Source: Lachnospiraceae bacterium | GTDB lineage: Bacteria; Bacillota; Clostridia; Lachnospirales; Lachnospiraceae | Length of the DNA stretch: 32,455 nt | NCBI GenBank assembly: GCA_021205565.1 | Contig: JAJPXG010000069.1 | Coordinates: 1 to 32,455 of the forward strand | Direction: 5' to 3' | Shown here: positions 7,520-16,888 of the stretch, piece after piece | Layout: each line of letters opens with the position of its first letter | Numbering within the stretch: the first letter of the stretch is position 1 | Translations under genes and position numbers: made by a program | Notes under the pieces: generated by a model | Told to the model about the DNA's origin: nothing | Seen by the model: only the letters and a program-made list of their open reading frames with translations | The model's database searches: none

Positions 7520-10500
7520 AAAGTATCGAAATACAGGGATTTAAATCCTTTGCCAATAAGATTAATTTCAGATTTCACAACGGCATTACAGCGATCGTGG
7601 GACCAAACGGCAGCGGCAAAAGCAACGTAGCCGACGCCGTCCGCTGGGTACTGGGGGAGCAGCGGATCAAGCAGCTGCGTGGCGCCAGTATGCAGGATGT
7701 GATTTTCTCAGGTACGGAGATGAGAAAGCCCTTAAGCTATGCTTATGTGGCGATTACCCTGGATAACTCGGATCATCAGCTGGCGATCGACTATGAGGAA
7801 GTGACGGTTGCCCGCAGACTTTACCGTTCCGGAGAGAGTGAGTATCTTTTAAACGGAGCGTCCTGCCGTCTGCGCGATATCAACGAGCTTTTCTATGATA
7901 CGGGTATCGGCAAGGAAGGGTATTCCATCATCGGACAGGGTCAGATTGATAAGATCTTAAGCGGTAAGCCGGAGGAACGCAGGGAGCTTTTTGATGAAGC
8001 CGCCGGCATTGTAAAGTTCAAGCACAGAAAGGCCGCTGCGGCCAAAAAGCTTGACGACGAACAGGCTAATCTGGTGCGTGTCAATGACATTTTAAGCGAG
8101 CTGGAGCGACAGATTGGTCCGCTGGAGCGACAGAGCGAAAAAGCCCGCACTTATTTAAAGAAAAAGGAAGAACTGAAGGCTCTGGATATCAACTGCTTTC
8201 TGCTGGAACACGAGCGCCTGCAGGGGGAACTTACCCGTGTTGAGGAGAATTACAGGATCGTTTCTGAGGATTATCAGAATGTGACGCAGCAGTTCGAGGA
8301 TATCCGCAGAGAATATGACGCTGCGACTGCCGGAATTGCAGACTGCGAGGAGCGGATGGAGAAGAGCCGCACTGAAGCAAACGACGCCGGACTTCTGCGC
8401 GGTCGTCTGGAGGGTCAGATTAACGTTTACCGGGAACAGATCAAGTCCGCGGAAAACAATGAGGAGCATTTTAAAGAGCGCAGCCGTGCCCTGACACAGG
8501 ATATCCTAAGCCGTCAGAAAGAACTGGACAGCCTGAAAGAAAAGCGAAAAGAGCTGGATCTGCAGCTTCAGGAGATTACCGGCAAACGTGACGAGGCACG
8601 CGGCCGTCTGGATCAGGTCTTAGACGAGATTGACAGTGTTAATCAGAAAATAGAGGCCGCCAAGGCGGGCATTCTGGACGGCCTTAACGAGAAAGCTTCC
8701 GTCAGAACCAGACTGAGCCGTATTGACACCATTTTAGAGCAATATAACATCCGCAGAGCGGAGATCAGTGCCAGACTTTTAGAGGCGAAGTCCGATGATG
8801 AAAAGCGGACAGATGATATTCAGGCACTGGAAAAGGAAGTTGCTTCTGTCGATCTGGAAATTAAGGATATTGAAAGGCAGATCGGGGAAAAGGAAGCACA
8901 GGTCGCCCGTATGCGGGCTGCTCTGACAAAGTCTGACGCGGAGTATCAGAGGCTGCAGGGGGAATATCATGCAGAGCATTCCCGGCTGGAAGCGCTGACG
9001 AATTTAACGGAGCGTTATGAAGGCTACGGCGGCAGCGTCCGTAAGGTCATGGAGCAAAAGAGCCGTTACAGTGGTATTATCGGTGTTGTTGCAGATATTT
9101 TAAAGGTTGAAAAGCAGTATGAGATCGCCATTGAGACAGCGCTTGGCGGCAGCATTCAGAATATCGTCACGGACAATGAGGAGACTGCTAAAAAGCTGAT
9201 CGCTTATTTAAAGGAAACAAAAGGGGGCAGAGCGACCTTCCTTCCGCTGACGAGTGTGAGAAACGTGCAGGAATTCCGCCAGCAGGAATGTCTGCGTGAA
9301 AAGGGCGTGATCGGCCTGGCCGATACGCTGGTCCATTGCGAGGAGCGCTACAGTAACGTTGCGAAATCGCTTCTGGGCCGGATCCTGGTGGTGGATCATA
9401 TTGATCATGCGATTGCGATTGCACGCAAATATCGTTACAGCGTTCGCATGGTGACGCTGGAGGGAGAGCTGATCGTGCCGGGCGGAGCAATCAGCGGCGG
9501 TACATTCAAAAACAGCTCCAATCTTTTAAGCCGCCACCGTGAGATGGAGGAGCTGGAGAAAAAAACAGTATCCCTTAAGGAAGCGATTGACGGGATTTTA
9601 AAACAGATCGACGACCAGAAAGCGGAGAGAAATTCCTATCGGGTGGCTGTGGAAATGCTGAAGGGTTCTCAGCAGACCAAATATCTGTATCTTAATACGG
9701 CCAGACTTAATCTGGAATCACTTGAGGAACGCAGGCAGGAGGCTGAAGAAGGGCAGGGCGCTCTGCAAAAGGAAGCACAGGAGCTGAAAGAGCAGATCGG
9801 TGAAGCCACGGCGGAGAGAGAAAAGGTCGAAAAAGAACTGGCCGCGCTGGATTTGAAGGAGCATGAGGCGGATGAAACGGTAGCGGTTCTGCAAACGAAG
9901 CTGGAGGCGCTTCGCGCAAGGGAGACAGAGGAAACCTTTCAGGTGTCCCAATGGGATATGGAGGTTCAGGCGAGTACGCAGACGCGGAGCTTCCATGAGC
10001 AGAATGCGAACCGTGTACTGGGGGAAATGTCCCGCTACCAGACAGAGCTTGACGAGATCAGGCAGAGCATGGCTCAAAACCGGAACGATGTAGAATTCAA
10101 AGAGACCTCCATAGAGGAATTACAAAAAACGATCGATCAGTCGTATCAGGTGGAAAAAGACGCGCAGGAAGCATTTGAGGCCGCTGTAAAAGAAAAGGAA
10201 GCCTTTAGCGGAAAGCAGAGTAATTTTTTTGCACAAAGGGAAGATCTGTCAGAGCGGATGAGCCGTCTTGACAAGGAAATATTCCGCTTAAACGCTCAGA
10301 AGGAAAAGCTGGAAGAAAATGTGGAGTCTCAGATCAGCTATATGTGGTCTGAATATGAGATGACGCTCACTGAGGCAGCGAACGCACGTACTAATGATCC
10401 GGGGGATCTTTCCTCCATGAAATCTGCCATCGCACAGCTGAAGGCGGAGATCAGAAAGCTCGGAGACGTCAATGTGAACGCCATCGAGGAATACAAGAGT

Positions 10501-11067
10501 CTGATGGAGCGATACACGTTCCTGAAAACGCAGCATGACGACCTGGTGGAGGCACAGAAGACGCTGCTTGGCATCATCGATGAACTGGACGCGGCCATGC
10601 GGAAGCAGTTCTCGGAGAAATTCGGAGATATTTCCCGGGAATTTGATAAGGTGTTCAAGGAGCTGTTCGGCGGCGGTAAGGGAACTCTGGAGCTGATGGA
10701 AGAGGAGGATATTCTGGAGGCCGGGATTAAAATTATTGCGCAGCCGCCCGGCAAAAAGCTGCAGAATATGATGCAGCTGTCCGGCGGAGAGAAGGCGCTG
10801 ACGGCCATCGCTTTATTGTTTGCCATTCAGAATCTGAAGCCATCGCCCTTCTGCCTGTTGGATGAGATCGAGGCGGCACTTGACGAGTCCAATGTGGACC
10901 GCTTTGCGAAATATCTGCATAAGCTGACAGAGCACACACAGTTTATTGTGATTACGCACAGACGAGGCACCATGTCTGAGGCGGATCGTCTCTATGGGAT
11001 TACCATGCAGGAGAAGGGTGTGTCGACGATGGTGAGTGTGAATCTGATAGAGGAGGAACTGACGTAA
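7510..11067 (+). CDS. smc: Chromosome segregation protein SMC
   Basis: Condensin ATPase that, with ScpA and ScpB, organises and helps separate the chromosome. The N-terminal head has Walker A (GPNGSGKSN, about residues 31-39). Two long coiled-coil arms flank a hinge at about residues 505-655 ([18 protein letters not shown] onward, with GGAISGG near its end). The C-terminal head has the ABC signature LSGGEKAL (from residue 1090) and Walker B with Asp1118-Glu1119 ([12 protein letters not shown]), followed by [11 protein letters not shown]. At 1185 residues it is complete. It overlaps rnc by 10 bases and is followed by ftsY, the common Firmicutes arrangement. Confidence 0.98.
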   Translation: MYLKSIEIQGFKSFANKINFRFHNGITAIVGPNGSGKSNVADAVRWVLGEQRIKQLRGASMQDVIFSGTEMRKPLSYAYVAITLDNSDHQLAIDYEEVTVARRLYRSGESEYLLNGASCRLRDINELFYDTGIGKEGYSIIGQGQIDKILSGKPEERRELFDEAAGIVKFKHRKAAAAKKLDDEQANLVRVNDILSELERQIGPLERQSEKARTYLKKKEELKALDINCFLLEHERLQGELTRVEENYRIVSEDYQNVTQQFEDIRREYDAATAGIADCEERMEKSRTEANDAGLLRGRLEGQINVYREQIKSAENNEEHFKERSRALTQDILSRQKELDSLKEKRKELDLQLQEITGKRDEARGRLDQVLDEIDSVNQKIEAAKAGILDGLNEKASVRTRLSRIDTILEQYNIRRAEISARLLEAKSDDEKRTDDIQALEKEVASVDLEIKDIERQIGEKEAQVARMRAALTKSDAEYQRLQGEYHAEHSRLEALTNLTERYEGYGGSVRKVMEQKSRYSGIIGVVADILKVEKQYEIAIETALGGSIQNIVTDNEETAKKLIAYLKETKGGRATFLPLTSVRNVQEFRQQECLREKGVIGLADTLVHCEERYSNVAKSLLGRILVVDHIDHAIAIARKYRYSVRMVTLEGELIVPGGAISGGTFKNSSNLLSRHREMEELEKKTVSLKEAIDGILKQIDDQKAERNSYRVAVEMLKGSQQTKYLYLNTARLNLESLEERRQEAEEGQGALQKEAQELKEQIGEATAEREKVEKELAALDLKEHEADETVAVLQTKLEALRARETEETFQVSQWDMEVQASTQTRSFHEQNANRVLGEMSRYQTELDEIRQSMAQNRNDVEFKETSIEELQKTIDQSYQVEKDAQEAFEAAVKEKEAFSGKQSNFFAQREDLSERMSRLDKEIFRLNAQKEKLEENVESQISYMWSEYEMTLTEAANARTNDPGDLSSMKSAIAQLKAEIRKLGDVNVNAIEEYKSLMERYTFLKTQHDDLVEAQKTLLGIIDELDAAMRKQFSEKFGDISREFDKVFKELFGGGKGTLELMEEEDILEAGIKIIAQPPGKKLQNMMQLSGGEKALTAIALLFAIQNLKPSPFCLLDEIEAALDESNVDRFAKYLHKLTEHTQFIVITHRRGTMSEADRLYGITMQEKGVSTMVSVNLIEEELT

Positions 11068-11114
11068 AAGCGCTGTTAACAGGCGATTGCGAGCACTCGC
11101 AGCAATCGGCTTTT
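11066..11114 (+). other. Stem-loop between smc and ftsY
   Basis: Nested pairs: AAAAGC (11066-11071) with GCTTTT (11109-11114), CGATTGC (11084-11090) with GCAATCG (11102-11108), and GAG with CTC inside. CTGTTAACAG (11073-11082) is a palindrome on the left flank. The T-tract is short, so this is a processing, attenuation or stability element rather than a clear terminator. Confidence 0.6.
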
Positions 11115-11139
11115 GCGTAGAGAAGGGAGGTTAACATAT

Positions 11140-12075
11140 ATGCCGGAAGAAAAAAAGGGATTTTTTAACAGATTGAAACAGGGCCTGGCCAAAACCAGGG
11201 ACAATGTGATTTACGGCCTGGATCAGATCTTCACGGGATATTCGGAAATAGATGAGGATTTCTATGAAGAGCTGGAGGAGCAGCTGATCATGGGCGATAT
11301 CGGCGTCAACGCTACCTCGGCCATTATGGAACGCCTGCGCGGGGATGTAGTGAAAAAGCGCTTAAAAGAGCCGAAGGAGTGTAAAGAGTATCTGATCGAA
11401 TCCATCCGGGAGCAGATGGAGGTTAAGGATACCGCTTACGATTTTGAACAGCAGCAGTCCGTGATCTTTGTGATCGGCGTCAACGGCGTGGGAAAGACGA
11501 CCTCTGTGGGCAAGCTTGCTTATAACTTAAGGCAGTCCGGCAAAAAGGTTCTGATTGCGGCAGCGGATACCTACCGTGCGGCAGCCGGTGACCAGTTGAA
11601 GGAGTGGGCCAACCGTGCCGGTGTAGACATGATCGGCGGCAAAGAGGGTGCAGATCCGGCGAGCGTGGTGTTTGACGCTGTAGTGGCGGCAAAAGCGAGA
11701 GGAATCGATGTGTTGCTGGTAGACACTGCCGGTCGTCTGCACAACCGCAAGAATCTGATGGAAGAATTAAAGAAGATGAACCGTATGATCGATAAGGGCT
11801 TTCCGGACGCACATCGGGAGAATCTGATTGTTTTAGACGGCACCACCGGACAGAACGCCATGGCGCAGGCGAAGGAGTTTGGCAGCGTTACTGATTTGAC
11901 GGGCATTATCCTGACCAAGCTGGACGGTACGGCTAAGGGCGGCATCGCGGTTGCGATTCAGTCTGAGTTAAACGTGCCGGTGAAATATATCGGCGTAGGA
12001 GAAGGCATTGAGGACTTACAGAAGTTTGACGCCCACGCGTTTGTGAACGCATTATTTGACGTACCGGAGGATTGA
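11140..12075 (+). CDS. ftsY: Signal recognition particle receptor FtsY
   Basis: SRP-type GTPase at the membrane that docks ribosome-SRP complexes for co-translational insertion. The NG domain shows the P-loop GVNGVGKT (113-120), DTYRAAA (143-149), DTAGR (195-199) and TKLD (259-262) followed by GTAKGG. There is no long acidic A domain, as in most Firmicutes; the N-terminus PEEKKGFFNRLKQGL is a short amphipathic segment that can bind the membrane. The ATG at 11140 is chosen because GGGAGG lies 9 bases upstream; the open frame extends to a TTG at 11113 with no support. Ffh, its partner, is encoded nearby at 14722. Confidence 0.97.
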   Translation: MPEEKKGFFNRLKQGLAKTRDNVIYGLDQIFTGYSEIDEDFYEELEEQLIMGDIGVNATSAIMERLRGDVVKKRLKEPKECKEYLIESIREQMEVKDTAYDFEQQQSVIFVIGVNGVGKTTSVGKLAYNLRQSGKKVLIAAADTYRAAAGDQLKEWANRAGVDMIGGKEGADPASVVFDAVVAAKARGIDVLLVDTAGRLHNRKNLMEELKKMNRMIDKGFPDAHRENLIVLDGTTGQNAMAQAKEFGSVTDLTGIILTKLDGTAKGGIAVAIQSELNVPVKYIGVGEGIEDLQKFDAHAFVNALFDVPED

Positions 12076-12077
12076 AT

Positions 12078-13301
12078 ATGATGGAAGAAATGCTGACACT
12101 GGAGAAATTTGAGGAGGCGAGTGAGGTCTTAAACGGAGTGATCCGGGAGACCAAGCTGGTATACAGTGAGTTTTTAAGCGCGCAGTCCGGCAATAAGGTG
12201 TACATCAAACCGGAGAATATGCAGCTGACCGGCGCGTATAAAGTGCGCGGCGCGTATTATACTATGAGTACACTGACGAAGGAGGAGCGCGACCGGGGCG
12301 TGATTACCGCTTCAGCCGGCAACCATGCGCAGGGTGTCGCTTACGCGGCACAGTGCTACGGCTGTAAGGCGACGATTGTAATGCCAACCACCACTCCTTT
12401 AATGAAGGTAAACCGCACCAAGTCCTACGGTGCGGAAGTCGTGCTGTATGGGGATGTATATGACGAAGCCTGCGCACACGCCTATGAGCTGGCGGATGAG
12501 TACGGCTACACCTTTATTCATCCGTTCGATGATCTGCGGGTGGCGACCGGACAGGGAACCATTGCCATGGAGATTTTCAAGGAGCTGCCGCTGGTGGATT
12601 ATATCCTGGTGCCGATCGGCGGCGGCGGACTGGCGACAGGCGTTTCGACTCTGGCGAAGCTCTTAAACCCGAAGATTCAGGTAATCGGTGTGGAACCGGC
12701 CAAGGCCAACTGCATGCAGGTTTCACTGGAAAAAGGAGAGGTAACCTCGCTTCCAACCGTCAACACCATTGCGGACGGCACCGCGGTCAAAACTCCCGGC
12801 AGGAATATTTTCCCCTATATTCAGAAAAATCTGGACGGCGTTATCACCGTGGAGGACGACGAGCTGATCGTGGCCTTCCTGGATATGGTGGAGAACCACA
12901 AAATGGTTGTGGAAAACTCCGGCCTTCTGACTGTTGCCGCCTTAAAGCATCTGGATGTGCAGAATAAAAAAGTCGTGTCAATTTTAAGCGGCGGCAATAT
13001 GGACATCATCACCATGTCCAGCGTTGTCCAGCAGGGACTGATTTTCCGTGACAGGATTTTTACCGTGTCCATTTATCTGCCGGATAAGCCGGGCGAGCTG
13101 CACAAGGTCTCCGGGATTCTTGCCAGAGAAAGCGGCAACGTCATCAAACTGGAGTACAACCAGTTCGTCACCACAAACCGCAATTCCGCGGTGGAGCTGA
13201 CCATCACGCTGGAGGCCTTCGGCACGGAGCATAAGCACCAGATTCTGGGGGCACTCACTAAAGAGGGCTACAATCCCAGGCTGGTGATGGCACGGTTATA
13301 G
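12078..13301 (+). CDS. ilvA: Threonine ammonia-lyase with C-terminal ACT domain
   Basis: PLP enzyme that deaminates threonine to 2-oxobutyrate, feeding isoleucine synthesis or threonine breakdown. Lys55 in TGAYKVRGAY is the PLP-binding lysine, SAGNHAQG (79-86) binds the substrate carboxylate, and PIGGGGLATG holds the PLP phosphate. The last ~80 residues (FTVSIYLPDKPGELHKVSGIL onward) form a single ACT domain, so this is the 400-residue single-ACT type rather than the ~510-residue double-domain biosynthetic form. GGAGG inside the last codons of ftsY positions the ATG at 12078, two bases after the ftsY stop, implying coupling. Whether it is biosynthetic or catabolic cannot be told from sequence. 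Confidence 0.92.
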   Translation: MMEEMLTLEKFEEASEVLNGVIRETKLVYSEFLSAQSGNKVYIKPENMQLTGAYKVRGAYYTMSTLTKEERDRGVITASAGNHAQGVAYAAQCYGCKATIVMPTTTPLMKVNRTKSYGAEVVLYGDVYDEACAHAYELADEYGYTFIHPFDDLRVATGQGTIAMEIFKELPLVDYILVPIGGGGLATGVSTLAKLLNPKIQVIGVEPAKANCMQVSLEKGEVTSLPTVNTIADGTAVKTPGRNIFPYIQKNLDGVITVEDDELIVAFLDMVENHKMVVENSGLLTVAALKHLDVQNKKVVSILSGGNMDIITMSSVVQQGLIFRDRIFTVSIYLPDKPGELHKVSGILARESGNVIKLEYNQFVTTNRNSAVELTITLEAFGTEHKHQILGALTKEGYNPRLVMARL

Positions 13302-13311
13302 AAAGAGCAGT

Positions 13312-14172
13312 ATGAAAACAATCGAAACATTCAGGGCGTATGTGATGATAACATTGGCATCTGCGGTTTATGCTGTCGGCATCGCCCTTTTTCTTGACCC
13401 CAATAATCTGGCGCCGGGCGGCGTCTCGGGACTTGCCATTATTATAAGCAGACTTCTGCCGCTTGAGGTCGGCACCCTGATGTTTTTGCTGAACGTGCCG
13501 ATTTTTATTTTCGGATTATGGAAGCTGGGCGGACGTCTGATTATCCGCAGTATTTACTGCCAGGCAGTCAGTTCCGTAATGATCAATTATCTGAGTGCAC
13601 ATTTTGATGTGATTACAGAGGATAAGCTTTTAGCCGCACTTTCCGGCGCGGCCTTAATGGGATTTGGCATCGGCGTTGTAATGAAGCAGGATGCGACGAC
13701 CGGCGGCATGGATATCGTGGTGAAAATCATCAGAAAGAAGCTGCCTTATTTGAAGACCAACAGTCTGTTCCTGATCACCGATATCTGCGTGGTGGCGTTG
13801 TCTGCGGTCGTATTTCGGGATATTGAGGTGGCACTGTATGCCGCGGTGGCGGTGGTGATGGATTCCATCGTGCTGGATATCGTACTCTACGGGCGGGATG
13901 AGGCCAAACTTCTCTATATCATCAGCGACTACAGTGAGCGGATTGCTGCTCGCATTTTAAAGGATGTTGATCTCGGACTGACTTTTGTTGAGGGCAAGGG
14001 CGGTTACAGCGGCGCAGATAAAAAGGTGATTCTGGTTGTCATGCATAAACCGCTGCTCCCGAAGGTAGAGGAAATCGTCAGGCAGGAGGACCCTGCGGCA
14101 TTTATGATTGTTACCAATGCCAGTGAAATTTACGGAGAAGGCTATAAAGATATTTTCAGCGAGAAACTGTAA
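13312..14172 (+). CDS. YitT family membrane protein (DUF161/DUF2179)
   Basis: Integral membrane protein of unknown function. It has five to six predicted transmembrane segments in the first ~190 residues; the motif LDPNNLAPGGVSGLAIII near the start and QDATTGGMDIVVKII are typical of YitT proteins. The C-terminal ~80 residues (LLYIISDYSERIAARIL to GEGYKDIF) form the soluble DUF2179 domain, a small ferredoxin-like ligand-binding-type fold. The 286-residue length is normal. It starts 10 bases after ilvA and is probably cotranscribed with it. The downstream hairpin at 14196-14246 would end this transcript. Confidence 0.88.
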   Translation: MKTIETFRAYVMITLASAVYAVGIALFLDPNNLAPGGVSGLAIIISRLLPLEVGTLMFLLNVPIFIFGLWKLGGRLIIRSIYCQAVSSVMINYLSAHFDVITEDKLLAALSGAALMGFGIGVVMKQDATTGGMDIVVKIIRKKLPYLKTNSLFLITDICVVALSAVVFRDIEVALYAAVAVVMDSIVLDIVLYGRDEAKLLYIISDYSERIAARILKDVDLGLTFVEGKGGYSGADKKVILVVMHKPLLPKVEEIVRQEDPAAFMIVTNASEIYGEGYKDIFSEKL

Positions 14173-14195
14173 GAAAAGAATGTAAAGAAAAAACA

Positions 14196-14246
14196 CTTGA
14201 CACCCTTGCGGATATCTGGTATCATCTCAGAGGTGTCAAGCTTTTT
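14196..14246 (+). terminator. Terminator after the YitT gene that encloses the ylxM promoter
   Basis: CTTGACACC (14196-14204) and GGTGTCAAG (14232-14240) pair perfectly over 9 bp and are followed by CTTTTTT. The 27-base loop contains the -10 box of the ylxM promoter, and the left arm contains its -35 box. Confidence 0.7.
14197..14225 (+). promoter_or_regulatory. Sigma-A promoter of the ylxM-ffh operon
   Basis: TTGACA (14197-14202), a 17-base spacer and TATCAT (14220-14225) give a near-consensus promoter. Initiation would fall at about 14231-14233, close to the start of the right arm of the surrounding hairpin, so its own transcripts lack the left arm. Confidence 0.8.
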
Positions 14247-14274
14247 TGCTTTACATCTGTTTGAGGTAGTGTTT

Positions 14275-14718
14275 ATGGCATCTGTGGAGAAGGTGGTAGA
14301 GCAGAGCCTGCTGTATGATTATTACGGAGAGCTTCTGACTGAGCATCAGCGCAGGATTTACGAGGCAGCGGTGTTTGAGAATCTGTCTCTTGGCGAGATC
14401 GCTGAGGAATCGGGGATCAGCCGTCAGGGCGTGCACGATCTGCTCAGGCGCTGTGACGCAAAGCTTACGCAGTACGAAGAGAGGCTGCACCTGCTTGAAA
14501 AGCATGAAAAAAACAGGACGCTGTGTGAATCAATTGAGAAGGCGGCGGCGGAGCTGAAATCCATGTATCATATGCAGGAAACGGACCGGCAGGTAAAACC
14601 TGTAAATGGTGATGAAACAACAGACTGTTCGCTGTCCTGTGAAGAAAATGCAGGGGATGAGAAACAGACACTGGATTTCCTGCTTGCGCAGATCCGCCAG
14701 CTTCTGGAGGAGATATAA
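14275..14718 (+). CDS. ylxM: YlxM family DNA-binding protein (SRP operon, UPF0122)
   Basis: Small helix-turn-helix protein almost always encoded next to ffh; it is thought to modulate SRP expression or function. The HTH lies at about residues 37-58 ([21 protein letters not shown]), preceded by [11 protein letters not shown]. The ATG at 14275 gives the normal [21 protein letters not shown] start; the open frame runs to 14197 but would include the promoter. The 147-residue length is somewhat longer than the ~110 usual, because of an acidic tail from about residue 100. It ends three bases before ffh, whose ribosome binding site lies in its last codons. Confidence 0.9.
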   Translation: MASVEKVVEQSLLYDYYGELLTEHQRRIYEAAVFENLSLGEIAEESGISRQGVHDLLRRCDAKLTQYEERLHLLEKHEKNRTLCESIEKAAAELKSMYHMQETDRQVKPVNGDETTDCSLSCEENAGDEKQTLDFLLAQIRQLLEEI

Positions 14719-14721
14719 TTT

Positions 14722-16092
14722 ATGGCTTTTGAAAGCTTAACCGAGAAACTGCAGAATGTATTCAAAAACCTTCGCTCCAAAGGCAAGCTGACCGAGGATG
14801 ATGTCAAAGCTGCGCTTAAGGAAGTCAAAATGGCGCTTTTGGAGGCCGATGTCAACTTCAAAGTCGTCAGACAGTTTGTGAAAAGCGTCGAGGAACGCGC
14901 CATCGGCCAGGATGTGATGAACGGCTTAAATCCGGCCCAGATGGTGATCAAGATCGTCAATGAAGAGATGATTTCCCTGATGGGCAGCGAGACCACAGAG
15001 ATCAAATTCGCGCCGGGACAGCAGACTACCGTAATCATGATGGCAGGTTTACAGGGCGCCGGTAAGACGACCACGGCGGCAAAGCTTGCGGGTAAGCTCC
15101 GTCAGAAGGGCAAAAAGCCTCTCCTGGTAGCCTGCGACATATACCGACCTGCTGCCATTGAACAGCTGCAGATCAACGGTGAGAAGATGGGGGTGGATGT
15201 CTTTTCCATGGGCACCGGTCACAAGCCGGTGGATATCGCGAAGGCGTCTTTAGAGCATGCCGCGAAGAACGGACATAACCTTGTCATTCTGGATACCGCA
15301 GGTCGACTGCACATTGACGAGGCCATGATGGCGGAGCTGCAGGAGATTAAAGAGCACGTGACCGTGCATCAGACCATTCTGGTCGTGGACGCCATGACTG
15401 GTCAGGATGCGGTCAATGTGGCCACTGAGTTTAATGAAAAGGTCGGTGTGGACGGTATCATTCTTTCTAAAATGGACGGTGATACCAGAGGCGGCGCAGC
15501 TCTTTCCGTGAAGGCTGTCACCGGCAAACCGATTCTTTACTGCGGCATGGGGGAAAAGCTTTCTGATTTAGAGCAGTTTTATCCGGATCGCATGGCCAGC
15601 AGAATCCTGGGTATGGGCGATGTCCTTTCCCTGATCGAGAAAGCCTCCGAGGCCATTGATATGGACGAAGAGCAGGGCCGGGACATGGCGGACCGTATGC
15701 AGAAGGGCAAGTTTGACTTCAACGACTACTTGGAGAGCATGAAGCAGATGCGCAACATGGGCGGACTGTCTTCTGTTCTGGGGATGCTTCCTGGCCTTGG
15801 AATGAAAGCCGGCGATCTGGAGAGCATGATCGACGAAAAGCAGATGGCACGCACGGAGGCCATTATTTTATCCATGACACCAAAGGAACGCCGCAATCCA
15901 AAGCTGCTCAATCTCAGCAGGAAGCGCAGGATTGCAGCCGGCGCGGGTGTGGATCTGGCAGTCGTCAATCGTTTTATCAAGCAGTTTGAGCAGTCTCAGA
16001 AGATGATGAAGCAGATGGGCGGCGGCAAACGCGGTATGAATAACCTGATGGGTGCTCTTGGCGGCGGCAGACGGCGAGGCAGATATTTCTGA
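14722..16092 (+). CDS. ffh: Signal recognition particle protein Ffh
   Basis: SRP54-type GTPase that binds signal sequences and SRP RNA. The N domain is followed by the G domain with P-loop GLQGAGKT (109-116), DIYRPAAIEQL, DTAGRLHIDE and SKMDGDTRGG. The methionine-rich M domain spans about residues 300-456, with MRNMGGLSSVLGMLPGLG and the RNA-binding RRNPKLLNLSRKRRIAAGAG. It ends in a basic GGGRRRGRYF tail. The 456-residue length is normal. GGAGGAGAT in the end of ylxM provides the ribosome binding site, so the two are coupled. Confidence 0.98.
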   Translation: MAFESLTEKLQNVFKNLRSKGKLTEDDVKAALKEVKMALLEADVNFKVVRQFVKSVEERAIGQDVMNGLNPAQMVIKIVNEEMISLMGSETTEIKFAPGQQTTVIMMAGLQGAGKTTTAAKLAGKLRQKGKKPLLVACDIYRPAAIEQLQINGEKMGVDVFSMGTGHKPVDIAKASLEHAAKNGHNLVILDTAGRLHIDEAMMAELQEIKEHVTVHQTILVVDAMTGQDAVNVATEFNEKVGVDGIILSKMDGDTRGGAALSVKAVTGKPILYCGMGEKLSDLEQFYPDRMASRILGMGDVLSLIEKASEAIDMDEEQGRDMADRMQKGKFDFNDYLESMKQMRNMGGLSSVLGMLPGLGMKAGDLESMIDEKQMARTEAIILSMTPKERRNPKLLNLSRKRRIAAGAGVDLAVVNRFIKQFEQSQKMMKQMGGGKRGMNNLMGALGGGRRRGRYF

Positions 16093-16262
16093 GAACGTAC
16101 TCTGAGACTGACGGTTGGGAACGTCCGCGTGTGTATCCGGCGTAAGTCTGCACGGCATGCGGGTTTTGCCGCAGAAACAAAGCATAGATGATAAATGGGA
16201 TAATAACTGCGTACTTTGCAGTGATTATATATGATTTCAACATAATGGAGGAAGAATTAAAA

Positions 16263-16508
16263 ATGGCAGTAAAAATCAGATTAACCAGACTCGGAGCAAA
16301 GAAGAAGCCCCTTTACAGAATCATTGTAGCGGATTCCCGTTCTCCGAGAGACGGCAGATTCATCGAGGAGATCGGTACCTATGATCCCAACAAGAATCCC
16401 AGCGAAATCAAGATCGATGAGGCACTTGCCAAAAAGTGGCTGGACAACGGCGCTCAGCCGACGGATGTAGTTTCCAGGCTCTTCAAGACAGCCGGTATTG
16501 AGAAATAA
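16263..16508 (+). CDS. rpsP: 30S ribosomal protein S16
   Basis: Small-subunit protein that stabilises the 5' domain of 16S r[29 protein letters not shown] is the family signature and 81 residues is the typical length. The ATG at 16263 has GGAGG 11 bases upstream; the open frame continues upstream but S16 always begins at this motif. The 170-base gap after ffh contains short hairpins (for example TGCGG and CCGCA near 16160) but no convincing promoter, so read-through from the ylxM promoter is likely. Confidence 0.97.
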   Translation: MAVKIRLTRLGAKKKPLYRIIVADSRSPRDGRFIEEIGTYDPNKNPSEIKIDEALAKKWLDNGAQPTDVVSRLFKTAGIEK

Positions 16509-16532
16509 GCTGCACACATCCGGAGGTAGATT

Positions 16533-16760
16533 ATGAAAGAATTGGTAGAAGTTATTGCAAAAGCACTCGTTGATAATCCGGATGAGGTTGTGGTAACAGA
16601 GGAAAGAGACGGCAATCATGTGACGGTGGAGCTTCATGTAGCTCCCTCCGATATGGGTAAAGTGATTGGCAAACAGGGCAGGATCGCCAAGGCAATCCGC
16701 TCAGTGGTCAACGCGGCTTCCAACAAGGAGCATCTTATCGTCAATGTGGAGATTCAGTAG
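16533..16760 (+). CDS. khpA: KH-domain RNA-binding protein KhpA (YlqC)
   Basis: Single KH-domain protein of 75 residues that in Firmicutes pairs with KhpB (Jag/EloR) and affects cell-wall elongation and RNA metabolism. The RNA-binding GxxG loop is GKQG within MGKVIGKQGRIAKAIRSVV. GGAGG precedes the ATG at good spacing. It sits between rpsP and rimM as is usual, and is followed by an attenuator-like hairpin. Confidence 0.93.
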   Translation: MKELVEVIAKALVDNPDEVVVTEERDGNHVTVELHVAPSDMGKVIGKQGRIAKAIRSVVNAASNKEHLIVNVEIQ

Positions 16761-16778
16761 AACCGACGGCAATGTGAT

Positions 16779-16810
16779 AAAAGGCACCTTTCTTTAGAAG
16801 GGCGCCTTTT
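16779..16810 (+). terminator. Attenuator-type terminator between khpA and rimM
   Basis: AAAAGGC (16779-16785) pairs with GCCTTTT (16804-16810), with imperfect pairing further in. The T-run is part of the stem. It lies 79 bases before the proposed rimM start and could reduce transcription into rimM-trmD. Confidence 0.6.
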
Positions 16811-16888
16811 CGTGCATGTATGATATCCGGCAGATGTTTCTGTCGCTCTGCAAAAGGGCTTCGGCAGGTGGAAAATTCGGAGGATTGT

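Noticed and set aside
7510-11067. Many open frames on the opposite strand and in other frames of smc, pepF, prs and other large genes
   Set aside because: They are shadows of well-supported genes and carry no domain features of their own.
16093-16262. A promoter or S16 leader in the ffh-rpsP gap
   Set aside because: Only short hairpins (TGCGG/CCGCA, CTGC/GCAG) and no paired -35/-10 at proper spacing were found.
16820-16888. An N-terminal extension of RimM from ATG 16820
   Set aside because: No ribosome binding site, sequence unlike RimM, and a TTG with CGGAGG fits the family length.
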